Shown here piece by piece: positions 14,531 to 24,026 of a stretch of 47,702 bases of DNA. The notes beneath the pieces were generated by a model. It searched no databases and was not told the origin of the DNA. It saw only the letters and a list, made by a program, of their open reading frames with translations. The stretch is from the IMG/VR virus record IMGVR_UViG_3300022707_000188, positions 1-47,702 of that record. One strand, written 5' to 3'. Made by a program: the position numbers and the translations under genes. The DNA comes from a virus. Positions within the stretch are counted from its first letter, which is position 1, and each line of letters begins with the position of its first letter.

Positions 14531-16054
14531 ATGGCCAGCGATGCAGTAGGTTCAGAAGTAGTTTCAACGGTTGTTGGCTACAAAATAACAAAAGGACAGT
14601 TCAATGAAACCTCTCCAAACCTTCCACAACGGGTTGACATTTTCGGAGAAGCCAACGAAGCAAATCAAACAGGCTTAGTTACCGCGGCAGTTCAAATAAC
14701 CACAGCGAAAAAGGCTGGTGAAGATTACGGATTTGGTTCACCTATTCACATGTCGGCAAGGATTCTATTCCCTGTTAGTGGTGATGGAATCGGAGGCATC
14801 CCTGTATTTGTTAGGGCTCAGGCAGAAGCGTCCGGAGCATCAGCGAAACTTTGGGAGATTAATCCTACGGGAGTTGCAACAGGAAACGGAACTCATACTA
14901 TTATAATCGCAGGGCGTGAAGGAATTGATGGGGATCGATATGACATCAACATTGAAACCGGTGATGATGCCGCTGCTGTTTCAGGTAAAATAGAAACCGC
15001 AGTAAACTTAATTATCTCAAGCCCGGTACTTGCGAACGACACCACCTATAGTACAATCCTTACTTCGAAATGGAAAGGTCTGACAGCAAATGACATTGTT
15101 GTTTCAGTTGATGTTAACGACAATGCGCTTGGGCTTACTTACGATGTTGAGGATGTTGCGGACGGAGCTGCGACACCGAGTATTTCTCAGGCATTACTAG
15201 ACCTTGGAAACGATTGGGCTACAATCATCCTTAATACTTACGGAACTGTTGAATCAATCATGGATTCACTGGAAGCTACAAATGGTATTCCAGACCCTAT
15301 TTCACCAACCGGAAGATTTACAGGAACCATAATGAAGCCTTTCATTGCTTTAACTGGTTCGACTGATGATGACCCTTCGCTTATTACCGACACCAGAAAA
15401 GAGGATGTTACGATTGCAATTTGTCCGGCACCATTATCACTAGGGCTTCCATTAGAAGCGGCAGCAAATGTATGTCGTTTATTCGCCAGACAATCACAAG
15501 ACAATCCACACGGAGATATTATAAATCAGTCTTATCCTGATATGCCAATACCGGCAGACGATGATATTGGTTTAATGGCACTCTTTATAAACAGAGATGC
15601 TATTGTTAAGAAGGGATCTTCTACGGTTGATCTGAACGTAGGCCGATATAGAATAAAAGATTTTGTAACAACGTATCACCCTGACGGAGAAATTCCACCA
15701 CAGTTCAGATATGCTAGAAACCTAATGCTTGATTTGAATGTATTCTTTGGATACTTCTTATTGGAAGAGACGTTCTTGGTTGGGAAAACACTAGCTGGTA
15801 ATGATGATCAGATTGTAGTCGCTGGAGTGATCAAGCCTAAGACATGGCAAGGGATTGTACACCAATACGCAAACGATCTAGCATCCAGGGCTCTGATTAC
15901 TGATGCCGCATTTATGCAGGACTCATTATTAGTAGTAATTTCTAGTTCAAATCCTGACAGATTAGAAACATCTTTTAGATATAAACGAACAGCCATTGGA
16001 CGAATCTCAGCCACTACAGCAGAGGCAGGATTTAGCTTCGGTGGATCATCATAA
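14531..16054 (+). CDS. Tail sheath protein (Mu gpL-like)
   Basis: Forms the contractile outer tube. The 507-residue length fits Mu gpL (495). The N-terminus YKITKGQFNETSPNLPQRV, then IFGEANEANQ, resembles the Mu/FluMu sheath entry segment, the middle is a beta-rich insertion domain, and the conserved C-terminal domain runs from about 320 (VCRLFARQSQDNPHGD, later FVTTYHPDGEIPPQFRYARN and VFFGYFLLEE) to the end. Followed by the tube gene after 12 bases. It establishes the phage as a myovirus. Confidence 0.9.
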   Translation: MASDAVGSEVVSTVVGYKITKGQFNETSPNLPQRVDIFGEANEANQTGLVTAAVQITTAKKAGEDYGFGSPIHMSARILFPVSGDGIGGIPVFVRAQAEASGASAKLWEINPTGVATGNGTHTIIIAGREGIDGDRYDINIETGDDAAAVSGKIETAVNLIISSPVLANDTTYSTILTSKWKGLTANDIVVSVDVNDNALGLTYDVEDVADGAATPSISQALLDLGNDWATIILNTYGTVESIMDSLEATNGIPDPISPTGRFTGTIMKPFIALTGSTDDDPSLITDTRKEDVTIAICPAPLSLGLPLEAAANVCRLFARQSQDNPHGDIINQSYPDMPIPADDDIGLMALFINRDAIVKKGSSTVDLNVGRYRIKDFVTTYHPDGEIPPQFRYARNLMLDLNVFFGYFLLEETFLVGKTLAGNDDQIVVAGVIKPKTWQGIVHQYANDLASRALITDAAFMQDSLLVVISSSNPDRLETSFRYKRTAIGRISATTAEAGFSFGGSS

Positions 16055-16066
16055 CAATAAAATATT

Positions 16067-16474
16067 ATGGCAGTAGGCGGCGATATAACCGAAATCACTT
16101 TTGACCACCCAACAATAGGGTCGGGTTCATTTTTCCCAAAAGCTAATGAGGGTAATACTTTTAAGCCCGGAGGGATAATGGCAAACGATGACGCTAATCA
16201 AGTTGGTGGAGATGGAGAGATGATTGTGCAACTCAACAGGACTCTCGGGCATTTCGAAGTTCTTTGTGTAAACGACATGAACATTAGGGACGATATATCT
16301 AAGGCTCAAGAGCTACAAGGTGATCCTGTAAATACTGATTTTACTGTTTCTTTAAACAACAAAACAGTATGGAAAGGAACTGGCCGTCCGGTTGGGGAAT
16401 TGACATCTGACACCAACGCTTCCACATTTACTTTAAAAATCAATGCTCCTGTATGGGAGAAAATAGTAGGATAA
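16067..16474 (+). CDS. Tail tube protein
   Basis: 135 residues, directly after the sheath and before the tail chaperone, the fixed position of the inner tube gene. The beta-rich sequence with GGIMANDDANQVGGDGEM and FTVSLNNKTVWKGTGRPVG suits the single-domain tube fold (Mu gpM is 118 residues). The call is by position and composition. Confidence 0.8.
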   Translation: MAVGGDITEITFDHPTIGSGSFFPKANEGNTFKPGGIMANDDANQVGGDGEMIVQLNRTLGHFEVLCVNDMNIRDDISKAQELQGDPVNTDFTVSLNNKTVWKGTGRPVGELTSDTNASTFTLKINAPVWEKIVG

Positions 16475-16475
16475 A

Positions 16476-16925
16476 ATGAATGAAAACAAGAATGAAACCG
16501 AAACTGCTCCGGCAGAGCAGAAAGAAAAAACGGGTGTAATATCCGAAAATATTGCAAGACGAGACATTGACAAGTGGCTTGACGTTAAAAAAATAAGACC
16601 AAAAAAGCGAGAGGAGAAGAAGGAGTCTATTGATAAGCTGGTGGATGCTGTAATGGATGGGATGCTAAGTGTCGAGAATGATGGCAGCAAGTTGGTTCAA
16701 AAATTGATACACCCGATTGGAGAAATCCGAGAGCTAAGTTACAAGTCGAGGATATCACTAGCTGAAAAGAATAGACATACGCTTGGAGTCAATATTGCAG
16801 AAGACTTTGGAGGATATATACTGGCTCATGTTGCTGCCCTGACAGATAAGCCAAAAACTTTGGTTGGAAAGATGGATACAGAGGATAATGATATTGCAAA
16901 TTCTATTGCCCTTTTTTTCATATAG
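16476..16925 (+). CDS. Tail assembly chaperone, short form
   Basis: 149 residues, equivalent to gpG of lambda or gp41 of Mu: a soluble, transient factor that coats the tape measure during tail assembly. The N-terminus is charged and disordered; residues 20-140 are helical. It ends with IALFFI and a TAG directly after a T-rich stretch that contains the slippery heptamer T TTT TTC (16913-16919) in the right phase for a -1 shift into the next frame. Confidence 0.8.
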   Translation: MNENKNETETAPAEQKEKTGVISENIARRDIDKWLDVKKIRPKKREEKKESIDKLVDAVMDGMLSVENDGSKLVQKLIHPIGEIRELSYKSRISLAEKNRHTLGVNIAEDFGGYILAHVAALTDKPKTLVGKMDTEDNDIANSIALFFI

Positions 16926-17104
16926 AAAGTGAAGAAAGTTTAAACAATGTAATCAAATCAGTAGTGTGGAGTTTCCACTGGCCACCAGAAAAAATTGAAA
17001 GTCTGTATCTTGATGATATGGACTTTCGTGGTTTATACTACTGGTACAATGAGATAAAAAACGAGGGCAAGGAAGAGCCTGAAGACGAAGAAAATGGCAG
17101 CTAG
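16919..17104 (+). CDS. Tail chaperone -1 frameshift extension
   Basis: A frame with no start of its own, read when ribosomes slip back one base at T TTT TTC: TTT TTC becomes TTT TTT and decoding resumes at CAT (16919). The 61 extra residues contain VVWSFHWPPEKIESLYLDD and a C-terminal run of Glu and Asp. The W-x-F-HWPP-x-x-x-x-x-L pattern is typical of gpGT-type extensions that bind the tape measure. The fused product would be about 209 residues. It overlaps the tape measure start by 11 bases. Confidence 0.8.
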   Translation, partial: HIESEESLNNVIKSVVWSFHWPPEKIESLYLDDMDFRGLYYWYNEIKNEGKEEPEDEENGS

Positions 17105-19196
17105 TCAATTCACCATACCAACAATATTCAAAGCTGTAGACCAGTACAGCAAGATCGTTAAGGGTATGCAGAAGACTACCCAAACCTTTAATCAAAAGGC
17201 TCAAGCCGGTATTGCCAAAAGTGAGCGCGCATTCAGAAGACTCACACCAGCGATAGGTGCAGCGGGAAAACAGTTTCTAGCTATGGCTGGAACTGCTGCT
17301 GCTGTGGTTGCAATATTTTCAGGAATAAGATTTTCAGTCAATGCCATGATAGAGTACGAGGACGCTGTTGCGTCTGCTATGGCTATAACCGGAACGACAA
17401 CAGAAACATTTAAGCCCTTCGCTGCGGAGATACAACGGATAGGCAAGGAGACAAGAAAATCAAATGTTGATATTGCAAAGGCTTTCGAAATTGTTGGTTC
17501 TGCCAAGCCCGATCTGCTTGCAAATGCAGACGCACTAGGGGCTGTTACCGAATCAGTTATTACATTAAGTAAGGCTAGTCGTTTAGAATTAGAACCGGCC
17601 GCCCTAGCGTTAACAGGGGTTATGAATCAGTTTAGCTTTGAGGGGTCTGAAGCTGCAAGAGTAATGAATGTTTTGGCTGCTGGCGCCTTAGAGGGGTCTG
17701 CTAATATTCCGAATATTGCAGCATCTATGAAGAACTTTGGTACTGTTGCTGCAAGTTCAAATATTACTCTTGAACAGTCTGTTGCCTTGATTGAGATACT
17801 AGGGGCTAAATCAATATTTGCAGAAGATGCTGGAACCAAATTAAAAGCAACAGTATTAAAATTAAAATCGGCCGGTCTTGGATTTGCTTCGGGACAATTT
17901 GATATTAATAACGCATTAGCAGAAACTCAGAAAAAACTAGACGCACTATCTAGTGAGCAGAAGAAGGCTGCATTTTTACAAAAAACATTTGGAGAGGGTC
18001 AAGTCACTACTGGACAAATCCTATTAGATAATGTTGCAACGTTTGGTGACTTAACTAAAGCTGTGACCGGAACAAATGTTGCTCAAGAACAGGCCGAAAA
18101 AAATTCAAACACTCTTGTCAACAGGCTTGATGAATTGAAGAACGCTTGGGTCAACATAATCACAGGTTCTGATGGAGCAGGAAGTGCTCTTGATTCAGTT
18201 AAGAAAATAATAGTATTCGTAACGGATAACCTTGAAACGATTGTATCTACGGGGTTAAAAGTTCTCAAGTTTTTCGCCCTATGGAAAGCGGCTAATTTAA
18301 TTGCGAAAGTTTCGTTAGCCGCGTACAATATAGTTCTGGGGATTAGCAACGCCCTACAGGGAGCATCATCAATAGCTGTAGGGAAAAGCAGCCTTGCAAT
18401 AAAAGCGTATACGATAACGACGAAGATCGCAGCAGTTGCAGCAAGAGTTATGGGCTTAGCTGTAAAGGCTGGTCTAGGACCAATCGGGTTAATGATAACA
18501 GTTGTGGGGGCTATTATTGGGGCTATTGCTTTATGGACCAGCGGCACAAAAGAATTGACAGCAGAGCAAAAAATTAATAACGAAGTTCAGAAAAGAGCTG
18601 TTGATGCTAGTGCTACTCAGAGGGCTGAGGTGATGGTATTGTTCCAGCAATTAAGAAATTTAAAATCTGGAACAGAAGCGTATACCGCTGTTCTTAAAAA
18701 GATCGAAGAAATATCTCCGGGAATAACTGAGAATTATAATCTACAAGCAGGAGCTTTAGAAAACATTAATGCTGCTGAAAAAGAGTTAACAAGGAATATT
18801 TTAAAACGAGCTGAGGTTCAGGCAAGGGCAGCGATATTGCAGGAAACATTTGAAGAACAAATAAAAACTCAAGCTGATATTTCACAAATTACGGCTGGTG
18901 GTAAAACCGTCGAAGACCTACCCATCGGTGAGGCAATCAAACTTACAGGGCTCACTATAAAACTAGCTGAGTTGGAATCTAAAACGAAGATATTGGGCGG
19001 GCAAGTAGCAGCAGATGAAGCTGAAAAGATAACGCCTCAGAAAACATTTACAGAACAACTTGAGGCTAAACAAGAGAAGGCTCAGAAGTTGGGGATTAAA
19101 ATAAATTTTGACAATTTACCACCTTGGTTGCAGGGGATGGTTGAGACTACCACAGAGGGAGGCTTGAAATTAATCGAAACAACAGAAACGAACTAA
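17094..19196 (+). CDS. Tape measure protein
   Basis: Sets tail length and probably passes with DNA into the host. 700 residues: a helical N-terminus, a TP901-type core around 75-300 (MIEYEDAVASAMAITGTT, ELEPAALALTGVMNQF, RLDELKNAWVNIITG at about 345), a hydrophobic stretch at 455-485 (GLGPIGLMITVVGAIIGAIALW) and a charged tail. By the rule of about 1.5 angstrom per residue the tail would be near 100 nm. It follows the frameshifted chaperone, as expected. Confidence 0.92.
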   Translation: MAASQFTIPTIFKAVDQYSKIVKGMQKTTQTFNQKAQAGIAKSERAFRRLTPAIGAAGKQFLAMAGTAAAVVAIFSGIRFSVNAMIEYEDAVASAMAITGTTTETFKPFAAEIQRIGKETRKSNVDIAKAFEIVGSAKPDLLANADALGAVTESVITLSKASRLELEPAALALTGVMNQFSFEGSEAARVMNVLAAGALEGSANIPNIAASMKNFGTVAASSNITLEQSVALIEILGAKSIFAEDAGTKLKATVLKLKSAGLGFASGQFDINNALAETQKKLDALSSEQKKAAFLQKTFGEGQVTTGQILLDNVATFGDLTKAVTGTNVAQEQAEKNSNTLVNRLDELKNAWVNIITGSDGAGSALDSVKKIIVFVTDNLETIVSTGLKVLKFFALWKAANLIAKVSLAAYNIVLGISNALQGASSIAVGKSSLAIKAYTITTKIAAVAARVMGLAVKAGLGPIGLMITVVGAIIGAIALWTSGTKELTAEQKINNEVQKRAVDASATQRAEVMVLFQQLRNLKSGTEAYTAVLKKIEEISPGITENYNLQAGALENINAAEKELTRNILKRAEVQARAAILQETFEEQIKTQADISQITAGGKTVEDLPIGEAIKLTGLTIKLAELESKTKILGGQVAADEAEKITPQKTFTEQLEAKQEKAQKLGIKINFDNLPPWLQGMVETTTEGGLKLIETTETN

Positions 19197-19672
19197 TGGC
19201 AATATTCGATTTAAAAGTTGTAGAGAACGGAGATGGTGGTGACCTTGAACAATTGGGCGCTGATCTGGCTGTCATTGGTGGCCTTCAGAATATGGTCTAT
19301 CTGGGATTGTTCGGAGGTAACGTGGAGCAATCAACCGAGGGAGCAAAGCCTGAAGATGAGGAAGCCTTTGATTGGTGGGGGAATAATTTATTAATGCCCA
19401 ATGATAAGAGTATTCAATTCAACTCAGGATTTGAAAGAGCGCTCAGGGAAATCCCTTTAAATAGCGCAGGGAGAATCGAGCTGGAAGAAATTGCTAAGTC
19501 TGATCTGGAGTTCATGAGTGACTTCGCTATCGTTACGGTGACCATCTCAATTGAAACAGAAGATAGACTTGAAATATTTGTAAGAGCGCAGGAGCCGGAT
19601 AACCTACAATCAACCGAATTTATATTTATCTGGGATGCAACCAAAGAAGAATTAACTGAAGAATCAGCATGA
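19196..19672 (+). CDS. Mu gp46-like baseplate protein
   Basis: 158 residues with MAIFDLKVVENGDGGDLEQL, MVYLGLFGGNVEQS, FDWWGNNLL and RALREIPL, matching the layout of Mu gp46 (GPW/gp25-like baseplate wedge): a short beta start, a WWGN-type motif and a helix that follows. It overlaps the tape measure stop (TAATG) and the gp47-like start (ATGA). In Mu this gene follows the gp45 spike; here it follows the tape measure. Confidence 0.78.
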   Translation: MAIFDLKVVENGDGGDLEQLGADLAVIGGLQNMVYLGLFGGNVEQSTEGAKPEDEEAFDWWGNNLLMPNDKSIQFNSGFERALREIPLNSAGRIELEEIAKSDLEFMSDFAIVTVTISIETEDRLEIFVRAQEPDNLQSTEFIFIWDATKEELTEESA

Positions 19673-20844
19673 CCAATATACCTACATTAGCCGAAACCTT
19701 TAGCAGCGTCATAGCAACGCTTGAAACAAAGTATGGTGATACCATTTCATTAACCGGCAAAGTATTCTTACGCGCTTACGCAGGAGTTCTAGCGGCAAAC
19801 ATACACCTACTCTATTTAGCCGTTGGAGATGTTCAGAAAAACGTATGGCCTGACTTGGCTGATACCGAAGCTCAGGGAGGAACCCTTGAGAGATTCGGAA
19901 GGGTAAAACTGGACAGAAATCCGACAACCGCAACGGCCGCATTTTATAACATACAGTTAACCACGCCTGTTGGAGCACCAACAACCGGAACTGTTGTTCC
20001 TGAAAATACCATATTCAAGTCTGATGATGACTCGCTTAACCCGGGGAAACTATACTCTTTAGATACAGAGTTCACTTTGGAGGGAACCAACATAATAGAA
20101 GTGAGGGCTTTGGTGCCAGGGATTGATTCTAAATTATCAGTGGCTGACACCTTAACAGCGACAGCCCCTATTGCTTTAGTCGATCAGGTTGCTACGGTTG
20201 TCACTGAAGAACAGGCACCATTGGCGGCTGAAACAATCGAGGCTTATAGAGCTGAGATCATTCAGGCTTTTCGTTTAGCTCCACAAGGAGGGTCTGGTTC
20301 AGACTATAGAATTTGGGCAGCAGAAGTTTCGGGAGTTCAACAGTCTTATCCTTTTGCAAAGGCCGGAAATGTTAATGAGGTTGATCTATTTATCGAGGCT
20401 ACTGAAGTTGATTCAACCGATGGAAACGGAACACCTACTTCTGATATTATCGATAACGTAGAATCAGCGGTTGAGGATCCGACAGCAGATCGGCCATCAA
20501 GAAAACCCCTCACTGTTTTTGAGGTTAACTTTCTAGCCGTAACACCTTTGGCGATAGAAATAGATATAGCTGGATTTGTCGGAATAACAACAGCCAAGGA
20601 TGATGCAATAACAAACGCCATAACTGAAGACCTTAAAACCGTTCGTCCATTTGTGGGGTCAATAGATATTCTCTCTGCCAAGAACGACATCTTCGATAAG
20701 AATAGAATAGTTTCTTTGATATTAGAGGCAGTTCCGGGAAGTGTGTTTGGAGCAATTATATTGAAGGTTAATACTGTATCTGTTGAAACCTTTACTTTTG
20801 AAAACGGAGATATACCATTCTTTGAAAACCTTGATTTTAGTTAA
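19669..20844 (+). CDS. Baseplate J-like protein (Mu gp47)
   Basis: 391 residues. The N-terminus IPTLAETFSSVIATLETKYGD and the central EAYRAEIIQAFRLAPQGGSGSDYRIWAAEVSGV (about 195-225, shown here in part as APQGGSGSDYRIWA) match the baseplate J/gp47 signature. It forms wedges that join hub and sheath. Coupled to the gp46-like gene before and the gp48-like gene after, the conserved 46-47-48 order of Mu. Confidence 0.88.
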   Translation: MTNIPTLAETFSSVIATLETKYGDTISLTGKVFLRAYAGVLAANIHLLYLAVGDVQKNVWPDLADTEAQGGTLERFGRVKLDRNPTTATAAFYNIQLTTPVGAPTTGTVVPENTIFKSDDDSLNPGKLYSLDTEFTLEGTNIIEVRALVPGIDSKLSVADTLTATAPIALVDQVATVVTEEQAPLAAETIEAYRAEIIQAFRLAPQGGSGSDYRIWAAEVSGVQQSYPFAKAGNVNEVDLFIEATEVDSTDGNGTPTSDIIDNVESAVEDPTADRPSRKPLTVFEVNFLAVTPLAIEIDIAGFVGITTAKDDAITNAITEDLKTVRPFVGSIDILSAKNDIFDKNRIVSLILEAVPGSVFGAIILKVNTVSVETFTFENGDIPFFENLDFS

Positions 20845-21551
20845 TGGCTACTACTGATAAAATAAAGAATCTATTTAAGCAACTCTTTCCAACCGGAAGG
20901 GGTTTCGCTGTTCCCAAAGATGGGGATAAAGAGAAGCTTGTTGAGGCTACAGCTGATGAACTTGCTCAGGTATTTGATGATGCCATTTCGATATTCGATT
21001 CGATACTTCCAGACAACGATAACTTTACAGCCGATGACGCAACAAGATGGGAGGAAAGGCTTGGGCTAATTACCGGTGAATCAATTTCTTTGGACGACAG
21101 AAAGGAAGCGATCAAGGCTAAGATGAATCACCCGGGAACAATCTTGGCAAGACAGAGCGCGGACTATATGCAGGATCAAATACAAGATGCTGGATTTCCA
21201 ACTGTATTTGTATTTGAAAATAAGTTCCCTGATGGGTATGACTTTACAACCATGTATCCAAGTGAGTTTGATGTATCAGGTTTGGTCGAATTTCAGCATG
21301 GAGATTTTGACCACGGAGATCAGGAGCATGGAGATTTTTGGGGAGATATAATTGTGAATCATATTGACTTTTTAAAAGATCAATCTTTTCCAATTCCAGC
21401 AAGTCTCAAAGGCACCTTTATTATATCGGCTGGAACCGTTGGGGATTTTACACTTGTTGAGGAGGCGCGAAGAGATGAACTGAGACAATTAATATTAAAA
21501 ACTAAACCAGCAGAATCCATAGGATTTCTGTTTATAACTTATACGACATAA
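20844..21551 (+). CDS. Mu gp48/YmfQ-like baseplate protein
   Basis: 235 residues. LFKQLFPTGRGFAVPKDGDK and ATRWEERLGLITGESISLDDR are characteristic of the YmfQ/DUF2313 family, which sits at the baseplate edge and links tail fibres. The C-terminal half has a repeated aromatic-acid pattern, FQHGDFDHGDQEHGDFWGD, that could bind metal. Overlaps neighbours by one base each side. Confidence 0.85.
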   Translation: MATTDKIKNLFKQLFPTGRGFAVPKDGDKEKLVEATADELAQVFDDAISIFDSILPDNDNFTADDATRWEERLGLITGESISLDDRKEAIKAKMNHPGTILARQSADYMQDQIQDAGFPTVFVFENKFPDGYDFTTMYPSEFDVSGLVEFQHGDFDHGDQEHGDFWGDIIVNHIDFLKDQSFPIPASLKGTFIISAGTVGDFTLVEEARRDELRQLILKTKPAESIGFLFITYTT

Positions 21552-22072
21552 TGGCACGAAAATTAGAAGATCAAGACAATGTAGACCCATCTGATGATGA
21601 CTTTTTATACGGTCGGATAAGAGATCGAGACGGGGGAACCCCTGGAACCAGAGTAGATGAAGCGGTGTATGGTGACATTCATCAGTTCTTCGCGCGGCTA
21701 ATGGCCCTACATGGACCCGTTCATAATAATCTTCCAGACAGTGACTATGTTGGTTTTCAATTATTTGAAGCCTTGACGCAATTCGCATTGAATCCAACGA
21801 TTGTTGATATCGGGGTGTGGGATATGGACAGTACGGCAAACGTTGTTATAACACATAATATAGCAGATCACCTAAAAATCAGAAGTATTGACGTTATAAT
21901 AATTAATGACTCAGAGACCAGTCTAGTTCCACTGGTTACAGCCGGTGCGGTTAATTCAACCAGCTCAGCAACCATAACCTTAGCAAGAGAAGGTGGTGGA
22001 GCTTTTGACAATACTGAGTATGATGATGTGTCTATAAATAGAGGGCATATCAAATTCAACCTAGTTAATTAA
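21551..22072 (+). CDS. Tail fibre or baseplate-edge protein (probable)
   Basis: 173 residues, directly after the gp48-like gene, where Mu encodes its tail fibre. The N-terminus RIRDRDGGTPGTRVDEAVYG and a HQFFARLMALHG helix resemble the virion-attachment start of short fibres; the rest is beta-rich (VWDMDSTANVVITHNIADHL). It is short for a receptor-binding fibre, so it may be an adaptor to which another protein binds. Confidence 0.6.
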   Translation: MARKLEDQDNVDPSDDDFLYGRIRDRDGGTPGTRVDEAVYGDIHQFFARLMALHGPVHNNLPDSDYVGFQLFEALTQFALNPTIVDIGVWDMDSTANVVITHNIADHLKIRSIDVIIINDSETSLVPLVTAGAVNSTSSATITLAREGGGAFDNTEYDDVSINRGHIKFNLVN

Positions 22073-22803
22073 TGGCTGTAAAGCTTAACATAAATACTAG
22101 CGCTGTTGTCGAATGGACAAACAAACTTGAGAAGATGCACAGGTCCGCTTTGCCTGTGGCAATAAGAACGACCCTAAACTCAGCAGCGTTTGATGTTAAG
22201 AAAAACACTTTATTGACTATTGCAGATAAGACATTTGACAAAAGACGGGCTAATTTTTTCAAAGCTAATTCAAGAGTCGAGTTGGCCAAGGGCTTCAATG
22301 TGAACAGCATGGAGGCAATCGTTGGGATGATTGGTACAGGAGGCGCTAATAAGGCCGTTAAGGAATTAGAGCAACAAGAAAAAGGAGGATCGATAGAGCG
22401 AAGTTTTATTCCTTTGTCTCAGTCCAGAGTTGGAAAGAGCCATATTAAAAGCGTCAGAAAACAAAACAGACTATCGAATCTGGATCAACTTAAATTGGCC
22501 AGAAATTCCAAAGCCAAAACTAAGGCAGGGAGATTCTACTCGACAATACAACACGTAGGGGTGGGGGGTGTTTTCATGGATAGAAATCCTAAGAGTGGAA
22601 AGTTCATTGTTTGGAGAGTGAACTCTCTTCGAAGAACTAAAGAGGGGGCCGCAAAATTGACGCCTCTATACTGGTTTAAACCCGGCAGAAGAGTTCGAAT
22701 AAACGCCACTCACTTTATGGAAAGAGCATCAAATTTATCAGCACAGAGGTTACCTGAGTTCTTTATTAAGGAGGCTCAGAAACAAATCAATAGATTGAAA
22801 TGA
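22072..22803 (+). CDS. Minor tail protein, lambda Z-like (possible)
   Basis: 243 residues, basic and helical at the N-terminus (AVVEWTNKLEKMHRSALPVA, then TTLNSAAFDVKKN), a pattern seen in prophage minor tail protein Z and related tail-completion proteins: an amphipathic start, a basic central loop and a C-terminal helix (LPEFFIKEAQKQINRLK). In its usual setting Z lies near head-tail joining genes; here it lies inside the baseplate block. The family call is moderate. Confidence 0.5.
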   Translation: MAVKLNINTSAVVEWTNKLEKMHRSALPVAIRTTLNSAAFDVKKNTLLTIADKTFDKRRANFFKANSRVELAKGFNVNSMEAIVGMIGTGGANKAVKELEQQEKGGSIERSFIPLSQSRVGKSHIKSVRKQNRLSNLDQLKLARNSKAKTKAGRFYSTIQHVGVGGVFMDRNPKSGKFIVWRVNSLRRTKEGAAKLTPLYWFKPGRRVRINATHFMERASNLSAQRLPEFFIKEAQKQINRLK

Positions 22804-24026
22804 GTTGGGTAGATAATATAAAGAAAGGTCTTGTTATCAAAACTGGTGATGGTTTGGAGTTTACCCCCGACTATATTATTTCTGCAATTACAAAGGAGTA
22901 CAATATAACTGAGTTCAATTTTCCAAACATCAAGGGAACCCTTGTTGATCGGAGAGAGCCATTGGGCAGAAAAATAACCATTGATATATTTTTCCAGGGA
23001 GATGATCATTTGGACATAGCTGACAGCTTTGATAAAAGTGCTGACGACAAAAGACCATGGACGATATCGCATCCTCTTCACGGAAGCCTACTGGTCCAAC
23101 CGGCATCCACTAAACGAGATCCGACAGGATTGGGATTAACTAAGTTCACGCTTGTTCTAATGGAGACGCTTTCACAAAATGCTCCAATTACAACTGTTGA
23201 TCCGCGTGAACAAATGCTCATTGATATTACGAACCTCAACATAATTTCAGGGGAGTCTTTTGAGGCAAATGTTATTCCGGGCGCGTCAGATATTGTTTTA
23301 TTGGACAACAATTTAGATGATCTATTTGATGATGCTGATACTTTCGCTCTTACGGATTTGGAGTTTCAGGAATATTTCAATCTTTACAACACCGCGATAA
23401 CGGCCATTATCAATGCAACAGCCGAACCGTTGTTTGCCATAAATGCAATGAGAGCATTTACCATGCAGCCATCTCTTTTTAAAATCGCTGTAAAGGATAG
23501 GCTTAACATATTCAAAGAGCAGCTATCAGGGCTTATCTCAGGGCTTGTGAATATAGTTACCCCAAACGAAAAGAACATCTTTGAGAACAACGCCGGTGGT
23601 GTAATAATGGCAATGGTTCAATCAGCTGCATTTCCTATTGAAGATGATTTCAATAATACCATCGATGTTCTGGATGTTATCGATACACTGGTGGACAGCT
23701 TTGATAACTATCTTGATTCGCTGGATACGATTCAAACTGATACCGGAGATGAGTTAGATTCTTATATTCCGGACCACGCATCACTGTCCGGAATGACGAT
23801 CGTTATAAATTTCGCAGTAGCCAACCTATTCGAAATAGCACTTGATGCAAAACAAGAGAGACAAATAATTTTAGAGGCCGATAGCAACCTGATAAACTTG
23901 GCTCATCGTTTTGTTATTCTGGATGAGGCAGATGTAAATCTAGAGACCTTCAAAAAGAATAACGGGATTGGACTATCGGAAATATTGTTGATCAAAAAAG
24001 GAAGGTCGATAAGATATTATGTCTGA
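22800..24026 (+). CDS. Mu gpN-like DNA circularisation/baseplate hub protein
   Basis: 408 residues. The N-terminal domain has TGDGLEFTPDYIISAITKEY, NFPNIKGTLVDRREPLGRKI and FFQGDDHLDIADSF, then WTISHPLHGSLLVQP, matching the DNA circularisation N-terminal domain of Mu gpN. The rest is helical and acidic. In Mu this protein forms the central hub around the spike. It is followed by the gpP-like and gp45-like genes, keeping the Mu N-P-45 order. Confidence 0.85.
   Translation: MSWVDNIKKGLVIKTGDGLEFTPDYIISAITKEYNITEFNFPNIKGTLVDRREPLGRKITIDIFFQGDDHLDIADSFDKSADDKRPWTISHPLHGSLLVQPASTKRDPTGLGLTKFTLVLMETLSQNAPITTVDPREQMLIDITNLNIISGESFEANVIPGASDIVLLDNNLDDLFDDADTFALTDLEFQEYFNLYNTAITAIINATAEPLFAINAMRAFTMQPSLFKIAVKDRLNIFKEQLSGLISGLVNIVTPNEKNIFENNAGGVIMAMVQSAAFPIEDDFNNTIDVLDVIDTLVDSFDNYLDSLDTIQTDTGDELDSYIPDHASLSGMTIVINFAVANLFEIALDAKQERQIILEADSNLINLAHRFVILDEADVNLETFKKNNGIGLSEILLIKKGRSIRYYV

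Noticed and set aside
18083-18547. Minus-strand open frame inside the tape measure gene (154 codons)
   Set aside because: Opposite a well-supported tape measure gene; low-complexity product, no coupling and no promoter.
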